This document shows, piece by piece, positions 1 to 5,473 of a DNA stretch of 39,708 nt; the first letter of the stretch is position 1, and the number at the start of each line of letters is the position of its first letter. The notes beneath the pieces were generated by a model, which worked only from the letters and a program-made list of their open reading frames with translations, was not told the DNA's origin and searched no databases. Source of the DNA: a virus; the IMG/VR virus record IMGVR_UViG_3300031957_000962, positions 1-39,708 of that record, one strand, 5' to 3'. The translations under genes were made by a program, and so were the position numbers.

Positions 1-2
1 CT

Positions 3-125
3 ATTAGATTATCCATTATAAAAAGATTAGCGTCTATGGATGATGCAGAACTAATATCTGAGGTTCAGTTAGAAGATACAATAGAGGAGGAAGAAGAGGT
101 GGAGTTGAAATGGACAAACCAATAG
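3..125 (+). CDS. C-terminal end of a cut hypothetical gene
   Basis: An open frame enters from the left edge and ends at TAG 123-125, giving 40 codons. The visible tail is very acidic, with a run of Glu near the end (IEEEEEVEL). It overlaps the next gene by 16 bases, as is normal in this tightly packed early block. No family is recognisable from the fragment. It shows that rightward genes continue to the left of the window. Confidence 0.5.
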   Translation: MRLSIIKRLASMDDAELISEVQLEDTIEEEEEVELKWTNQ

Positions 126-304
126 ACATAAAAAGAAGAGGTTATTTAAACTTCTTCAAAGATGGAGTAACTGATGCTTTAGTTAATGGGAGCAGAGATG
201 AGGATAAATTATTCTCTGCTTACTATAAGCAAGGTTATGATTTTGGATTAGTTTTATATAACGATTTATATGGTAAAGATTGGGAGAATGAAAATGGCAT
301 TTAA
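110..304 (+). CDS. Small hypothetical protein (64 aa)
   Basis: ATG at 110 follows a purine-rich stretch (GAGGTGGAG) that can serve as a ribosome binding site. The product is soluble, mixed charge, with aromatic residues in the second half (YYKQGYDFGLVLYNDLYG). It overlaps the preceding acidic frame by 16 bases and the next gene by 11 bases, so the three are probably translated together. I do not recognise the family. No membrane segment or cysteine motif is present. Confidence 0.6.
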   Translation: MDKPIDIKRRGYLNFFKDGVTDALVNGSRDEDKLFSAYYKQGYDFGLVLYNDLYGKDWENENGI

Positions 305-488
305 TGAAATGAATATAGAAGATATGTTGTGCGACATGTATGACATAAGGAGAATGGCTAAGTTTACAACTTTTGATCAATCTCCTAAAGATTCAAACGG
401 AACTATTTTTACAATTAAAGACTGTATTGATAATGTTATTGAACAATTGGAAGATCATGCAGAGAGGAATAATATTGAAGTTACTTGA
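294..488 (+). CDS. Small hypothetical protein (64 aa)
   Basis: I chose ATG 294 because GGGAG at 282-286 lies seven bases upstream; the longer frame from 270 lacks such a site. The product begins MAFNEMNIEDM, is acidic and probably helical, and ends in ERNNIEVT. It overlaps the 110-304 gene by 11 bases. Its stop at 488 leaves 56 bases before the convergent terS stop at 545. No family is recognised. Confidence 0.6.
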   Translation: MAFNEMNIEDMLCDMYDIRRMAKFTTFDQSPKDSNGTIFTIKDCIDNVIEQLEDHAERNNIEVT

Positions 489-544
489 CTTCCCAGGTTT
501 AATAATGTTAAACAGAAATTGCACGGAGCAATATCAGGAATTGC

Positions 545-1042
545 TTATGTTTGGTCGGAGAGTTTTGTCCTCCCCTTATCCTCTCCGACCACCTTAAAAT
601 CACCTTCAATAAAAGCAGATGGATGTTGTTTTCTTATTTCAGAGAGTCTGGCTACTATTTCTTCACGAGATAATTGATCTAACTGATGAGTTGTTTCTCT
701 TCGATCTATAGTTAAGCCTCCGAGTGCAGAGCGTATCTTCTCGGCATTAATCGCAGATGAGAATTGACCTTCTGCCTCAGCTCCTCGACTTAAATCATGT
801 AGACGTTTGAGTTGACCCATAAGACTAACACCATATTTCTTTTCTCTAATCTCTCGGAGTTCTTTAAGATGTTCAGTTACCAACGGGAAGTCACGACCAT
901 TCAACAAAAGGCTTGCAGTCTTATATGCTTGCCCTTCGGAATATCCTGCTCTTCTTGCACATTCGGCATTACTATAAATGCCTTCACACACAAGTTTGCA
1001 GAATTCTTTTTGTCTATTAGTAAGGAATTTTTCTTTAGCCAT
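545..1042 (-). CDS. terS: Terminase small subunit
   Basis: The 165-aa product starts MAKEKFLTNRQKEF and continues with an N-terminal helix-turn-helix of the Terminase_2 type at about residues 8-60 (LTNRQKEFCKLVCEG, NAECARRAGYSE). A helical central part (about 60-120) would form the oligomerisation region. In this family TerS binds the viral DNA end or pac site and hands it to the ATPase/nuclease TerL. It is a lone leftward gene between rightward early genes, away from the capsid genes and without TerL in the window. No Shine-Dalgarno precedes the ATG, and the predicted promoter puts the transcript start on the ATG. The last codons lie in a perfect inverted repeat (552-591). Confidence 0.85.
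   Translation of the reverse strand: MAKEKFLTNRQKEFCKLVCEGIYSNAECARRAGYSEGQAYKTASLLLNGRDFPLVTEHLKELREIREKKYGVSLMGQLKRLHDLSRGAEAEGQFSSAINAEKIRSALGGLTIDRRETTHQLDQLSREEIVARLSEIRKQHPSAFIEGDFKVVGEDKGRTKLSDQT
552..591. repeat. Perfect 11-bp inverted repeat at the terS 3' end
   Basis: TGGTCGGAGAG (552-562) and CTCTCCGACCA (581-591) pair over 11 bases with an 18-base loop. The arms are GC-rich in an AT-rich genome and encode the TerS C-terminal tail. The hairpin lies where rightward and leftward genes converge. No long U tract follows on either strand, so it is not a classical terminator. It could be an mRNA 3' end, a weak bidirectional terminator or a packaging recognition site. Confidence 0.7.
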
Positions 1043-1048
1043 AAAAGT

Positions 1049-1077
1049 ATAATAGGTTTATTCTCATATTATTTCAA
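1049..1077 (-). promoter_or_regulatory. Sigma70-like promoter for terS, probably leaderless
   Basis: On the minus strand, TTGAAA (1072-1077) is followed after exactly 17 bases by TATTAT (1049-1054), each one base from consensus. The expected start point, about seven bases downstream, falls at 1042, the A of the terS ATG. No ribosome binding site fits between. Confidence 0.55.
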
Positions 1078-1110
1078 TTCAAAACGAATAAAAATGTTTG
1101 CGGCTTCACT

Positions 1111-1211
1111 CGTAACCTATTCAAGTGTAACAAGTGTAACACAAAGTGTAACAGAATACTCTATGTATACCAACAGTTACAGAGCTTTTGTTACAATGTT
1201 ACAATGTTACA
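1111..1211. repeat. TGTAAC/GTTACA hexamer array in the divergent control region
   Basis: TGTAAC occurs at 1126, 1135 and 1147 (each as GTGTAAC). Its reverse complement GTTACA occurs at 1176, 1190, 1198 and 1206. The two half-arrays face each other around a 23-base centre (1153-1175) containing GTATAC. GTGTAACA and TGTTACAC extend the match to eight bases for some copies. The array lies between the leftward terS promoter and the rightward early promoter. Likely roles are operator cluster, origin iterons or terminase binding site; the sequence alone does not decide. Confidence 0.8.
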
Positions 1212-1278
1212 CCTATTTTGAAAAAAATAAAAACAAAACAAAAAATTATGAGAGAAACACTATATGAAATTAAACTGC

Positions 1279-1307
1279 TTGACTTTTATAAGATTATTTA
1301 GGACAAT
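1279..1307 (+). promoter_or_regulatory. Sigma70-like promoter for the rightward early genes
   Basis: TTGACT (1279-1284) is separated by 17 bases from GACAAT (1302-1307), matching 5/6 and 4/6 of consensus. The first gene starts at 1331 behind AGGAG (1320-1324). This is the only clear promoter at the head of the 1331-4976 gene string. Confidence 0.5.
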
Positions 1308-1330
1308 TAATAAAAACCTAGGAGTATAAA

Positions 1331-1501
1331 ATGGAAACTTTAGACAGAAGAGTGGACATGCCTATAGAAGAAGCAATTAACAGACTAGAAAGAGTAGTGT
1401 CTGATAACTGTGAAGACCTAAGAAGAATAGACGGAGGTTACATCTATGCAGATGAACTTATGTCGGCCTGGAAAAAAGTTTTGAACGAAACAAGAATCTA
1501 A
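1331..1501 (+). CDS. Small hypothetical protein (56 aa), first early gene
   Basis: ATG 1331 is preceded by AGGAG (1320-1324) with a six-base spacer; the frame ends with TAA at 1499-1501. The product begins METLDRRVDMPIEEAINRLE, is charged and appears mostly helical. It has a single cysteine and no recognisable domain. It is the first gene behind the early promoter, abutting the next gene (ATG at 1502). The bases GGAGTATAAAATGGA around its start are repeated exactly at 5231-5245. Function unknown; early phage genes of this size often act on host processes, but nothing here shows that. Confidence 0.7.
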   Translation: METLDRRVDMPIEEAINRLERVVSDNCEDLRRIDGGYIYADELMSAWKKVLNETRI

Positions 1502-1735
1502 ATGTTCAAAGCATTATTATTAGTTTGCTCCTTGGTTCATGGATCGGGAGACAAGAAGAGTTGTTTCGAGTTACATGATTTGGAAGCTCCGAACGGCTAC
1601 ATTACGATCGAGAAATGTATGGGGAGAATACATGAGATGGTTGAGATGACACGAGTCATGGTTCCTTTTCCTCATCACATTAAATATAAATGTGAAAAAA
1701 AATTTGAGAGGACAAAAAATGAAATCAAATACTAA
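1502..1735 (+). CDS. Small cysteine protein with secreted-like N-terminus
   Basis: This 77-aa product has a short hydrophobic N-terminus (FKALLLVCSLV) like a signal or anchor segment, then four cysteines at residues 9, 21, 39 and 64. The 73-aa product at 8431-8652 has the same layout with Cys 8, 24, 39 and 70, so the two look like distant paralogues. The start directly follows the previous stop, implying translational coupling. Such proteins could sit in the inner membrane or periplasm and form disulphides. Role unknown; superinfection exclusion is one guess. The last residues overlap the start of the next gene. Confidence 0.65.
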   Translation: MFKALLLVCSLVHGSGDKKSCFELHDLEAPNGYITIEKCMGRIHEMVEMTRVMVPFPHHIKYKCEKKFERTKNEIKY

Positions 1736-2033
1736 GAAAGAAATAAAAAAGACAAAAGATTTAAATTATTGGGAGAAAAGAGAAAAATATGGAATATATA
1801 AAACACAACTCATGAATTACAGTAAAGCCGATTCTTATTATATAGAAGTTTTTACAAACATAAAAAGAATTATAAAGATTGAAGCTATTACTGAAGATGA
1901 AGCAATTCAAAAAGCTGTGAAAAGAGAAGAGAGAAGAAAAACTAGAAACTGTTATACATTTGTTGACTGTGACTATAATGTGGTCGAGGAAAAAGAATAT
2001 GAGGCTTATAAACAAATTAATAAGAAGGTTTGA
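1719..2033 (+). CDS. Lysine-rich hypothetical protein (104 aa)
   Basis: I place the start at ATG 1719 because GAGAGG (1706-1711) precedes it by seven bases; an in-frame ATG at 1692 lacks a good site. The product has a basic N-terminus (MKSNTKKEIKKTKDLNYWEK). A middle region follows with alternating hydrophobic residues (YYIEVFTNIKRIIKIEAITEDEA), which suggests a small alpha/beta fold. It overlaps the upstream gene by 17 bases and the next by 35. No known family is evident. Confidence 0.6.
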   Translation: MKSNTKKEIKKTKDLNYWEKREKYGIYKTQLMNYSKADSYYIEVFTNIKRIIKIEAITEDEAIQKAVKREERRKTRNCYTFVDCDYNVVEEKEYEAYKQINKKV

Positions 2034-2205
2034 AGAAGAGGCAATTGAATTTGCATCAGTAGGTATGGAAGAAGAGGCGAAAGATGCTCGAAGATTAGCT
2101 TCCAAATATACCGAGATGAAATACAATGGTCACACACATTCACTAAGATCGGAGATAAATGAAAAATGGAAGAAGAAACAAACTACGAATGGTCAAAAGA
2201 AGTAG
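1999..2205 (+). CDS. Small helical hypothetical protein (68 aa)
   Basis: ATG 1999 is chosen because GAGGA (1986-1990) lies eight bases upstream; the frame from 1960 would overlap the previous gene more deeply without a binding site. The product (MRLINKLIRRFEEEAIEFAS) is alpha-helical, acidic in the first half and lysine-rich at the end (KWKKKQTTNGQKK). It overlaps both neighbours. No family assignment is possible from what I see. Confidence 0.5.
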   Translation: MRLINKLIRRFEEEAIEFASVGMEEEAKDARRLASKYTEMKYNGHTHSLRSEINEKWKKKQTTNGQKK

Positions 2206-2366
2206 AAGAAAGAAACAAAGCTTCTAAAGAATTATTTACACATTGTGCCCCTCGTTGTCCAAGATGCCAAGGCACTTTACAGACAATGAATGTACATGGG
2301 CATGAACAATGTGTCCTATGTCATGCAATCATTGACGATTGTTGCCAAGGGTCTCAATTAAAATGA
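2166..2366 (+). CDS. Small zinc-ribbon protein
   Basis: The 66-aa product has CPRC (residues 31-34) and CVLC (49-52), the paired CxxC knuckles of a zinc ribbon, plus further cysteines at 27, 59 and 60. The N-terminal 25 residues are acidic and helical. Zinc ribbons of this size in phages are usually nucleic-acid or protein binding modules; no catalytic residues are visible. The start overlaps the 3' end of the previous gene, and the stop overlaps the next ATG (ATGA at 2363-2366). Confidence 0.7.
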   Translation: MEEETNYEWSKEVEERNKASKELFTHCAPRCPRCQGTLQTMNVHGHEQCVLCHAIIDDCCQGSQLK

Positions 2367-2602
2367 GTGACAACATTCTAAAATTTCCATATAAAGTAAA
2401 GAGAACAGCAAAACCCGTGCCTTTGGTATGCGAGTTGGCTGCAAAACAATTCGACCAGGTTTTGATTGTAGGAACAACTGTAGAAAACGGATATGTTCAA
2501 ATGATCACAACTATGAAAGACCCAGCCGAGGTGCTTTGGCACCTCGAGTCTGCAAAATTTGGTATAATGAATGGACTTGAAGAGGAGGAGAATGATGAGT
2601 AA
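2363..2602 (+). CDS. Small hypothetical protein, N-terminal MSDNILKFP
   Basis: ATG 2363 overlaps the preceding stop as ATGA, a standard coupling arrangement; an upstream in-frame ATG at 2339 would sit inside the zinc-ribbon gene. The 79-aa product starts MSDNILKFPYKVKR, a short N-terminal pattern seen in many small phage proteins. It then has a beta-like region (DQVLIVGTTVENGYVQMITT) and a conserved-looking segment DPAEVLWHLESAKFGIMNG. It ends in an acidic tail. Function unknown. Confidence 0.65.
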   Translation: MSDNILKFPYKVKRTAKPVPLVCELAAKQFDQVLIVGTTVENGYVQMITTMKDPAEVLWHLESAKFGIMNGLEEEENDE

Positions 2603-2777
2603 GAAGAATGAAAAAAAAGACCTACACTCTAAAGATAGAGATAACGTCATCCCTTTTCCCAAATCATCCACACCTAGCAGTAGCAGTAGCGAAGAAGATG
2701 TGGGAAGTGGGGAGGGATACACAATCCATTTCGAACCAGATTGGGACGGATGGGGAGACGATTCAAAAGATAGCTAG
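2595..2777 (+). CDS. Small hypothetical protein overlapping an HTH gene in another frame
   Basis: ATG 2595 (or 2592) sits behind an excellent GAGGAGGAG site and overlaps the previous stop. The 60-aa frame begins MSKKNEKKDLHSKDRDNVIPFPKS; NVIPFP resembles the start of the preceding gene product. It then becomes Ser-rich and acidic and ends WGDDSKDS. From 2608 it shares its DNA with a longer frame carrying an HTH. Both may be translated, or a shift at the A8 run (2611-2618) may join them. The strong ribosome site favours real initiation here; the C-terminal half is less certain. Confidence 0.5.
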   Translation: MSKKNEKKDLHSKDRDNVIPFPKSSTPSSSSSEEDVGSGEGYTIHFEPDWDGWGDDSKDS

Positions 2778-2985
2778 ACTAGAAGGTTGGAAGAGAAGAG
2801 AAAGAAATGCTTTAGATGGATGGGGTGGATATTGGGGACCCTTTCTAACGACAGAAGAGCAAAGTGAATTACCCGAGACAGATTTTAGAGGGACGGATGA
2901 TCCTGAAGCCGTCAAGGACGAAGAAAGATATAGAGACAAATACGAAGAAAGACAGTCTGCGAGTTCATCGCTAACATTCATATAA
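2608..2985 (+). CDS. Helix-turn-helix protein, dual-frame start region
   Basis: The 125-aa frame carries an HTH-like segment at about residues 24-65 (KKMWEVGRDTQSI, ETIQKIARLEGWKRR). It resembles the DNA-binding helices of small terminases and transposase-like regulators. A Trp/Gly-rich patch (GWGGYWGPF) and an acidic tail follow. ATG 2608 has only a weak ribosome site. The protein may instead be reached by a +1 shift at A8 (2611-2618) from the well-initiated 2595 frame, or begin at ATG 2698. It ends nine bases before the SNF2 helicase gene. It could be an early transcription regulator. Confidence 0.6.
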   Translation: MKKKTYTLKIEITSSLFPNHPHLAVAVAKKMWEVGRDTQSISNQIGTDGETIQKIARLEGWKRRERNALDGWGGYWGPFLTTEEQSELPETDFRGTDDPEAVKDEERYRDKYEERQSASSSLTFI

Positions 2986-2994
2986 GGGGACTAT

Positions 2995-4434
2995 ATGCAA
3001 TTCAAGTACAAGACAAAGCCTTATGCTCATCAAGAGGAGGCTTTGCAAAAAAGTCACAACAAGAAAAATTTCGCATACTTTATGGAGATGGGTTGTGGCA
3101 AATCAAAAGTTTTAATCGATAATATATATTGGCTTTGGCAGCAGAAAGAAATTGATACTGCGATAGTTGTTGCCCCCAAGGGTGTGTATATGAATTGGAA
3201 GAACAATGAGATACCAATTCATTTACCCGATGATATAGATGCAGATATATATTTATGGAAAGCTAGTTCTACAAAAAACGAAAAGAAAAAACTAAGCGAA
3301 GGTGTAACCAAAAGAGATAAGTTTAGAATATTATTAATGAATGTAGAATCATTCGTTACCAAAAAAGCACCCGTGTTCCTTGAATCGTTTACCCACAGAA
3401 GTGAATTCTTACTCGCTATCGATGAGTCAACAACAATCAAAAATGTAAAAGCAAAACGTACAAAATCAATCATGAAGTTTGGAGAGACTGCCAAGTATAA
3501 AAGAATACTAACGGGTTCTCCAATAACACAATCGCCCTTAGACTTGTATTCACAATGTGCTTTTCTAAGTAAATCTCTTCTTGGATATGATAGCTATTGG
3601 TCTTTTCAAGGAAGGTTTGCGATTATTAAACAACAAAGAATGGGCAGTATGAGTTTCAATCAAGTTGTTGGCTACAAAAATTTGGAAGAGTTAACACAGA
3701 AATTAAAATTTTTTGCCCACAGAACAACGAAGAAAGAAGCCTTGGATTTACCCGATAAGATTTATACAACAAGGCAAGTAGAACTAACCTCTACACAGAT
3801 AGATCAATATATAAGTATGAAGAAGACATCTGTCATCTATTTAGAAGATGGTAATATGGTATCTGCTCCCGAAGTTATGACAAGACTTCTTAGACTACAA
3901 CAACTGCTTTGTGGATATCTTGTGAATGATGATGGAGAAACAATAGAGTTAGCTAATAATAGAATAAAAGTCATGATGGAAGTCATCGAAGAAATGGATG
4001 GCAAAGTAATTATATGGTCAAGGTTTCGTTACGACATAAAGAAAATTAAAAACGAATTAGCAAAAGCCTATGGATCGGGTTCCGTGGTCACTTATTATGG
4101 CGACACCTCTCAAGAAGATAGAGACTCGGCAATACATAACTTTCAAACAAATCCAGAGACGAGGTTCTTTGTCAGTAATGCACAAACGGGTGGTCGAGGT
4201 ATAACTTTAACGGCTGCATCGAATGTAATTTACTACTCCAATGACTTTAACCTGGAGTCAAGAAAACAATCAGAAGACAGATGTCATAGAATAGGTCAAC
4301 ATAAACCCGTGCTATATGTTGATTTAGTGTGCCCCAACACAGTTGATGTACACATAGTTAAGTCCTTGTTACAAAAGGATAAAATAGCAAACAAAACATT
4401 AGGAGAGGAAGTATTAGAATGGCTAAAAGTATAA
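2995..4434 (+). CDS. SNF2-family superfamily II helicase/ATPase
   Basis: The 479-aa product has the two-lobed SF2 layout. Walker A is MGCGKSK (32-38), the DEAH-type box is DEST (143-146) and motif III is TGSP (173-176). Motif V is GGRG (399-402) and motif VI QSEDRCHRIGQ (425-435); the RIGQ ending is typical of SNF2 proteins. SNF2 proteins translocate on double-stranded DNA and remodel or clear bound protein. Phage versions sit in replication or recombination cassettes. ATG 2995 has AGGGGA upstream. It overlaps the nuclease gene by 16 bases, suggesting joint action. Length is that of a minimal phage SNF2 core without accessory domains. Confidence 0.92.
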   Translation: MQFKYKTKPYAHQEEALQKSHNKKNFAYFMEMGCGKSKVLIDNIYWLWQQKEIDTAIVVAPKGVYMNWKNNEIPIHLPDDIDADIYLWKASSTKNEKKKLSEGVTKRDKFRILLMNVESFVTKKAPVFLESFTHRSEFLLAIDESTTIKNVKAKRTKSIMKFGETAKYKRILTGSPITQSPLDLYSQCAFLSKSLLGYDSYWSFQGRFAIIKQQRMGSMSFNQVVGYKNLEELTQKLKFFAHRTTKKEALDLPDKIYTTRQVELTSTQIDQYISMKKTSVIYLEDGNMVSAPEVMTRLLRLQQLLCGYLVNDDGETIELANNRIKVMMEVIEEMDGKVIIWSRFRYDIKKIKNELAKAYGSGSVVTYYGDTSQEDRDSAIHNFQTNPETRFFVSNAQTGGRGITLTAASNVIYYSNDFNLESRKQSEDRCHRIGQHKPVLYVDLVCPNTVDVHIVKSLLQKDKIANKTLGEEVLEWLKV

Positions 4435-4976
4435 GATCGGAGAAATTAACAGGGACGGCTGGCGAACTTTTTGCAGCTTTCGAGTTAACAATGCTAGGAG
4501 TTCAATGTGACCTGGTTAAACAAGATGGAACAGATGTAGTTGCCATAAAAGGATTTGGTGTACCCATTGCTCAAAGAATAGAAGTAAAGACATCGACTCA
4601 TACGAATGAAAACTACAAGAAAAACGGAAAGCAATATAGTTTTACAACAAGTAAAGGTAACAATCCAAAAAGACCATACACAAAAGAGGACTGCGATATA
4701 TTAGCTTTGGTTTGTTTGCCCGAAAGAAAAATACAATTTCTTCCCGTAGGTATGGTTCGTGGTGTAACTAAAAAAATACATAAAGATGCATTCATTAATG
4801 ATCCAGACATTACGGCAAGATCATGGCAGTTTGCTTTAGATAGAAGTGTAGAAGAAACAGAAAAGTATTTACGGGAACGAAGAGAACTTTATGTAGCCAA
4901 AAATTTAGAACCTGGGTTGAATGCTCTTTTTGCAGATGAACAAATTTTAGCGAGGCTTTATCAAGATGTTCACTAG
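4419..4976 (+). CDS. PD-(D/E)XK-type endonuclease
   Basis: The 185-aa product shows the nuclease signature: E16 in GTAGELFAAFEL, D39 in QDGTDVVAIK and E55-V-K57 in RIEVKTST. This is the D...ExK arrangement of small PD-(D/E)XK enzymes such as PDDEXK_5-like proteins and resolvases. Its start lies inside the helicase gene, so it may cut branched or unwound DNA made by the helicase. The C-terminal tail contains LEPGLNALF (163-171), identical to residues 12-20 of the major capsid protein of this phage. A role in restriction-like host DNA breakdown is possible too. Family assignment is from motifs only. Confidence 0.75.
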   Translation: MAKSIRSEKLTGTAGELFAAFELTMLGVQCDLVKQDGTDVVAIKGFGVPIAQRIEVKTSTHTNENYKKNGKQYSFTTSKGNNPKRPYTKEDCDILALVCLPERKIQFLPVGMVRGVTKKIHKDAFINDPDITARSWQFALDRSVEETEKYLRERRELYVAKNLEPGLNALFADEQILARLYQDVH

Positions 4977-5002
4977 CCATATAAAAATAAATAAGAAATT
5001 AT

Positions 5003-5031
5003 TTGACATTATAGTAAATAGTAGGCATAAC
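5003..5031 (+). promoter_or_regulatory. Sigma70-like promoter upstream of the AlpA-like gene
   Basis: A perfect TTGACA (5003-5008) is followed after 17 bases by CATAAC (5026-5031; four of six). It lies in the 74-base gap after the nuclease gene, with GGGAG and ATG 5051 following. It probably starts a second early transcript covering 5051-6834. Confidence 0.5.
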
Positions 5032-5050
5032 AATTAAAAGGGAGAATTAA

Positions 5051-5239
5051 ATGAAAAATGTAGAATCTAGTCTAGATGTAATTTCAAGAAAAAAAATATG
5101 TTCAGAAATTGGTATATCAAGAGACACACTAAAAAATTGGGTTAAAGATAGAAAATTTCCTGAACCTTTAAATCTTCCCGTAAGACAACCTATATGGAAG
5201 TTATCTGAAGTAAAAAACTGGTTACGAGAGGGAGTATAA
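5051..5239 (+). CDS. AlpA/excisionase-like HTH protein
   Basis: The 62-aa product has a MerR/AlpA-type winged helix covering almost its entire length. RKKICSEIGISRDTLKNWVKD forms the HTH, and FPEPLNLPVRQPIWKLSEVKNWLREG is the conserved FP...W...V..W wing and helix of this family. In bacteria such proteins regulate transcription or excision. No integrase is in the window, so a regulator is more likely. ATG 5051 has GGGAG (5040-5044). It is followed one base later by an RHH-like gene, making a two-regulator unit behind its own promoter. Confidence 0.8.
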   Translation: MKNVESSLDVISRKKICSEIGISRDTLKNWVKDRKFPEPLNLPVRQPIWKLSEVKNWLREGV

Positions 5240-5240
5240 A

Positions 5241-5420
5241 ATGGATTCAGAAAAATGGAAATCAGTAGCAGTACCAATTAAGACTTGGAACATGCTAAAA
5301 GAATTGTCGCAAGACAATGACCGATCAATAGGCGGTCAGATTTCTTTTCTCACTAAGCAAGAATACATGTGGAAAAAGAGTCAAACAAATTCTATTGACA
5401 AGCAACAAGCTAGGGGTTAA
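5241..5420 (+). CDS. Ribbon-helix-helix-like regulator (59 aa)
   Basis: ATG 5241 has GGGAG (5230-5234). The product reads KWKSVAVPIKTWNMLKEL followed by DRSIGGQISFL, which fits a CopG/Arc-type ribbon-helix-helix. The beta strand is at about residues 6-11, and two helices follow around 13-22 and 29-44. Such dimers bind short repeated operators, so the TGTAAC array at 1111-1211 is a candidate target; this is inference. It shares the 15-base start module GGAGTATAAAATGGA with the gene at 1331. It sits directly after the AlpA-like gene. Confidence 0.65.
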   Translation: MDSEKWKSVAVPIKTWNMLKELSQDNDRSIGGQISFLTKQEYMWKKSQTNSIDKQQARG

Positions 5421-5473
5421 AACCTTAGTTCCAATACCGAAGGGTATAAACTTTAAACAAGAAGGAGAGAAAG

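Noticed and set aside
812-1267. 151-aa plus-strand open frame across terS and the control region
   Set aside because: It is antisense to most of terS, lacks a ribosome site, and its C-terminal part simply translates the TGTAAC array.
5051-5239. Calling the AlpA-like protein an excisionase
   Set aside because: No integrase or attachment site is visible, so a transcription regulator is the safer reading.
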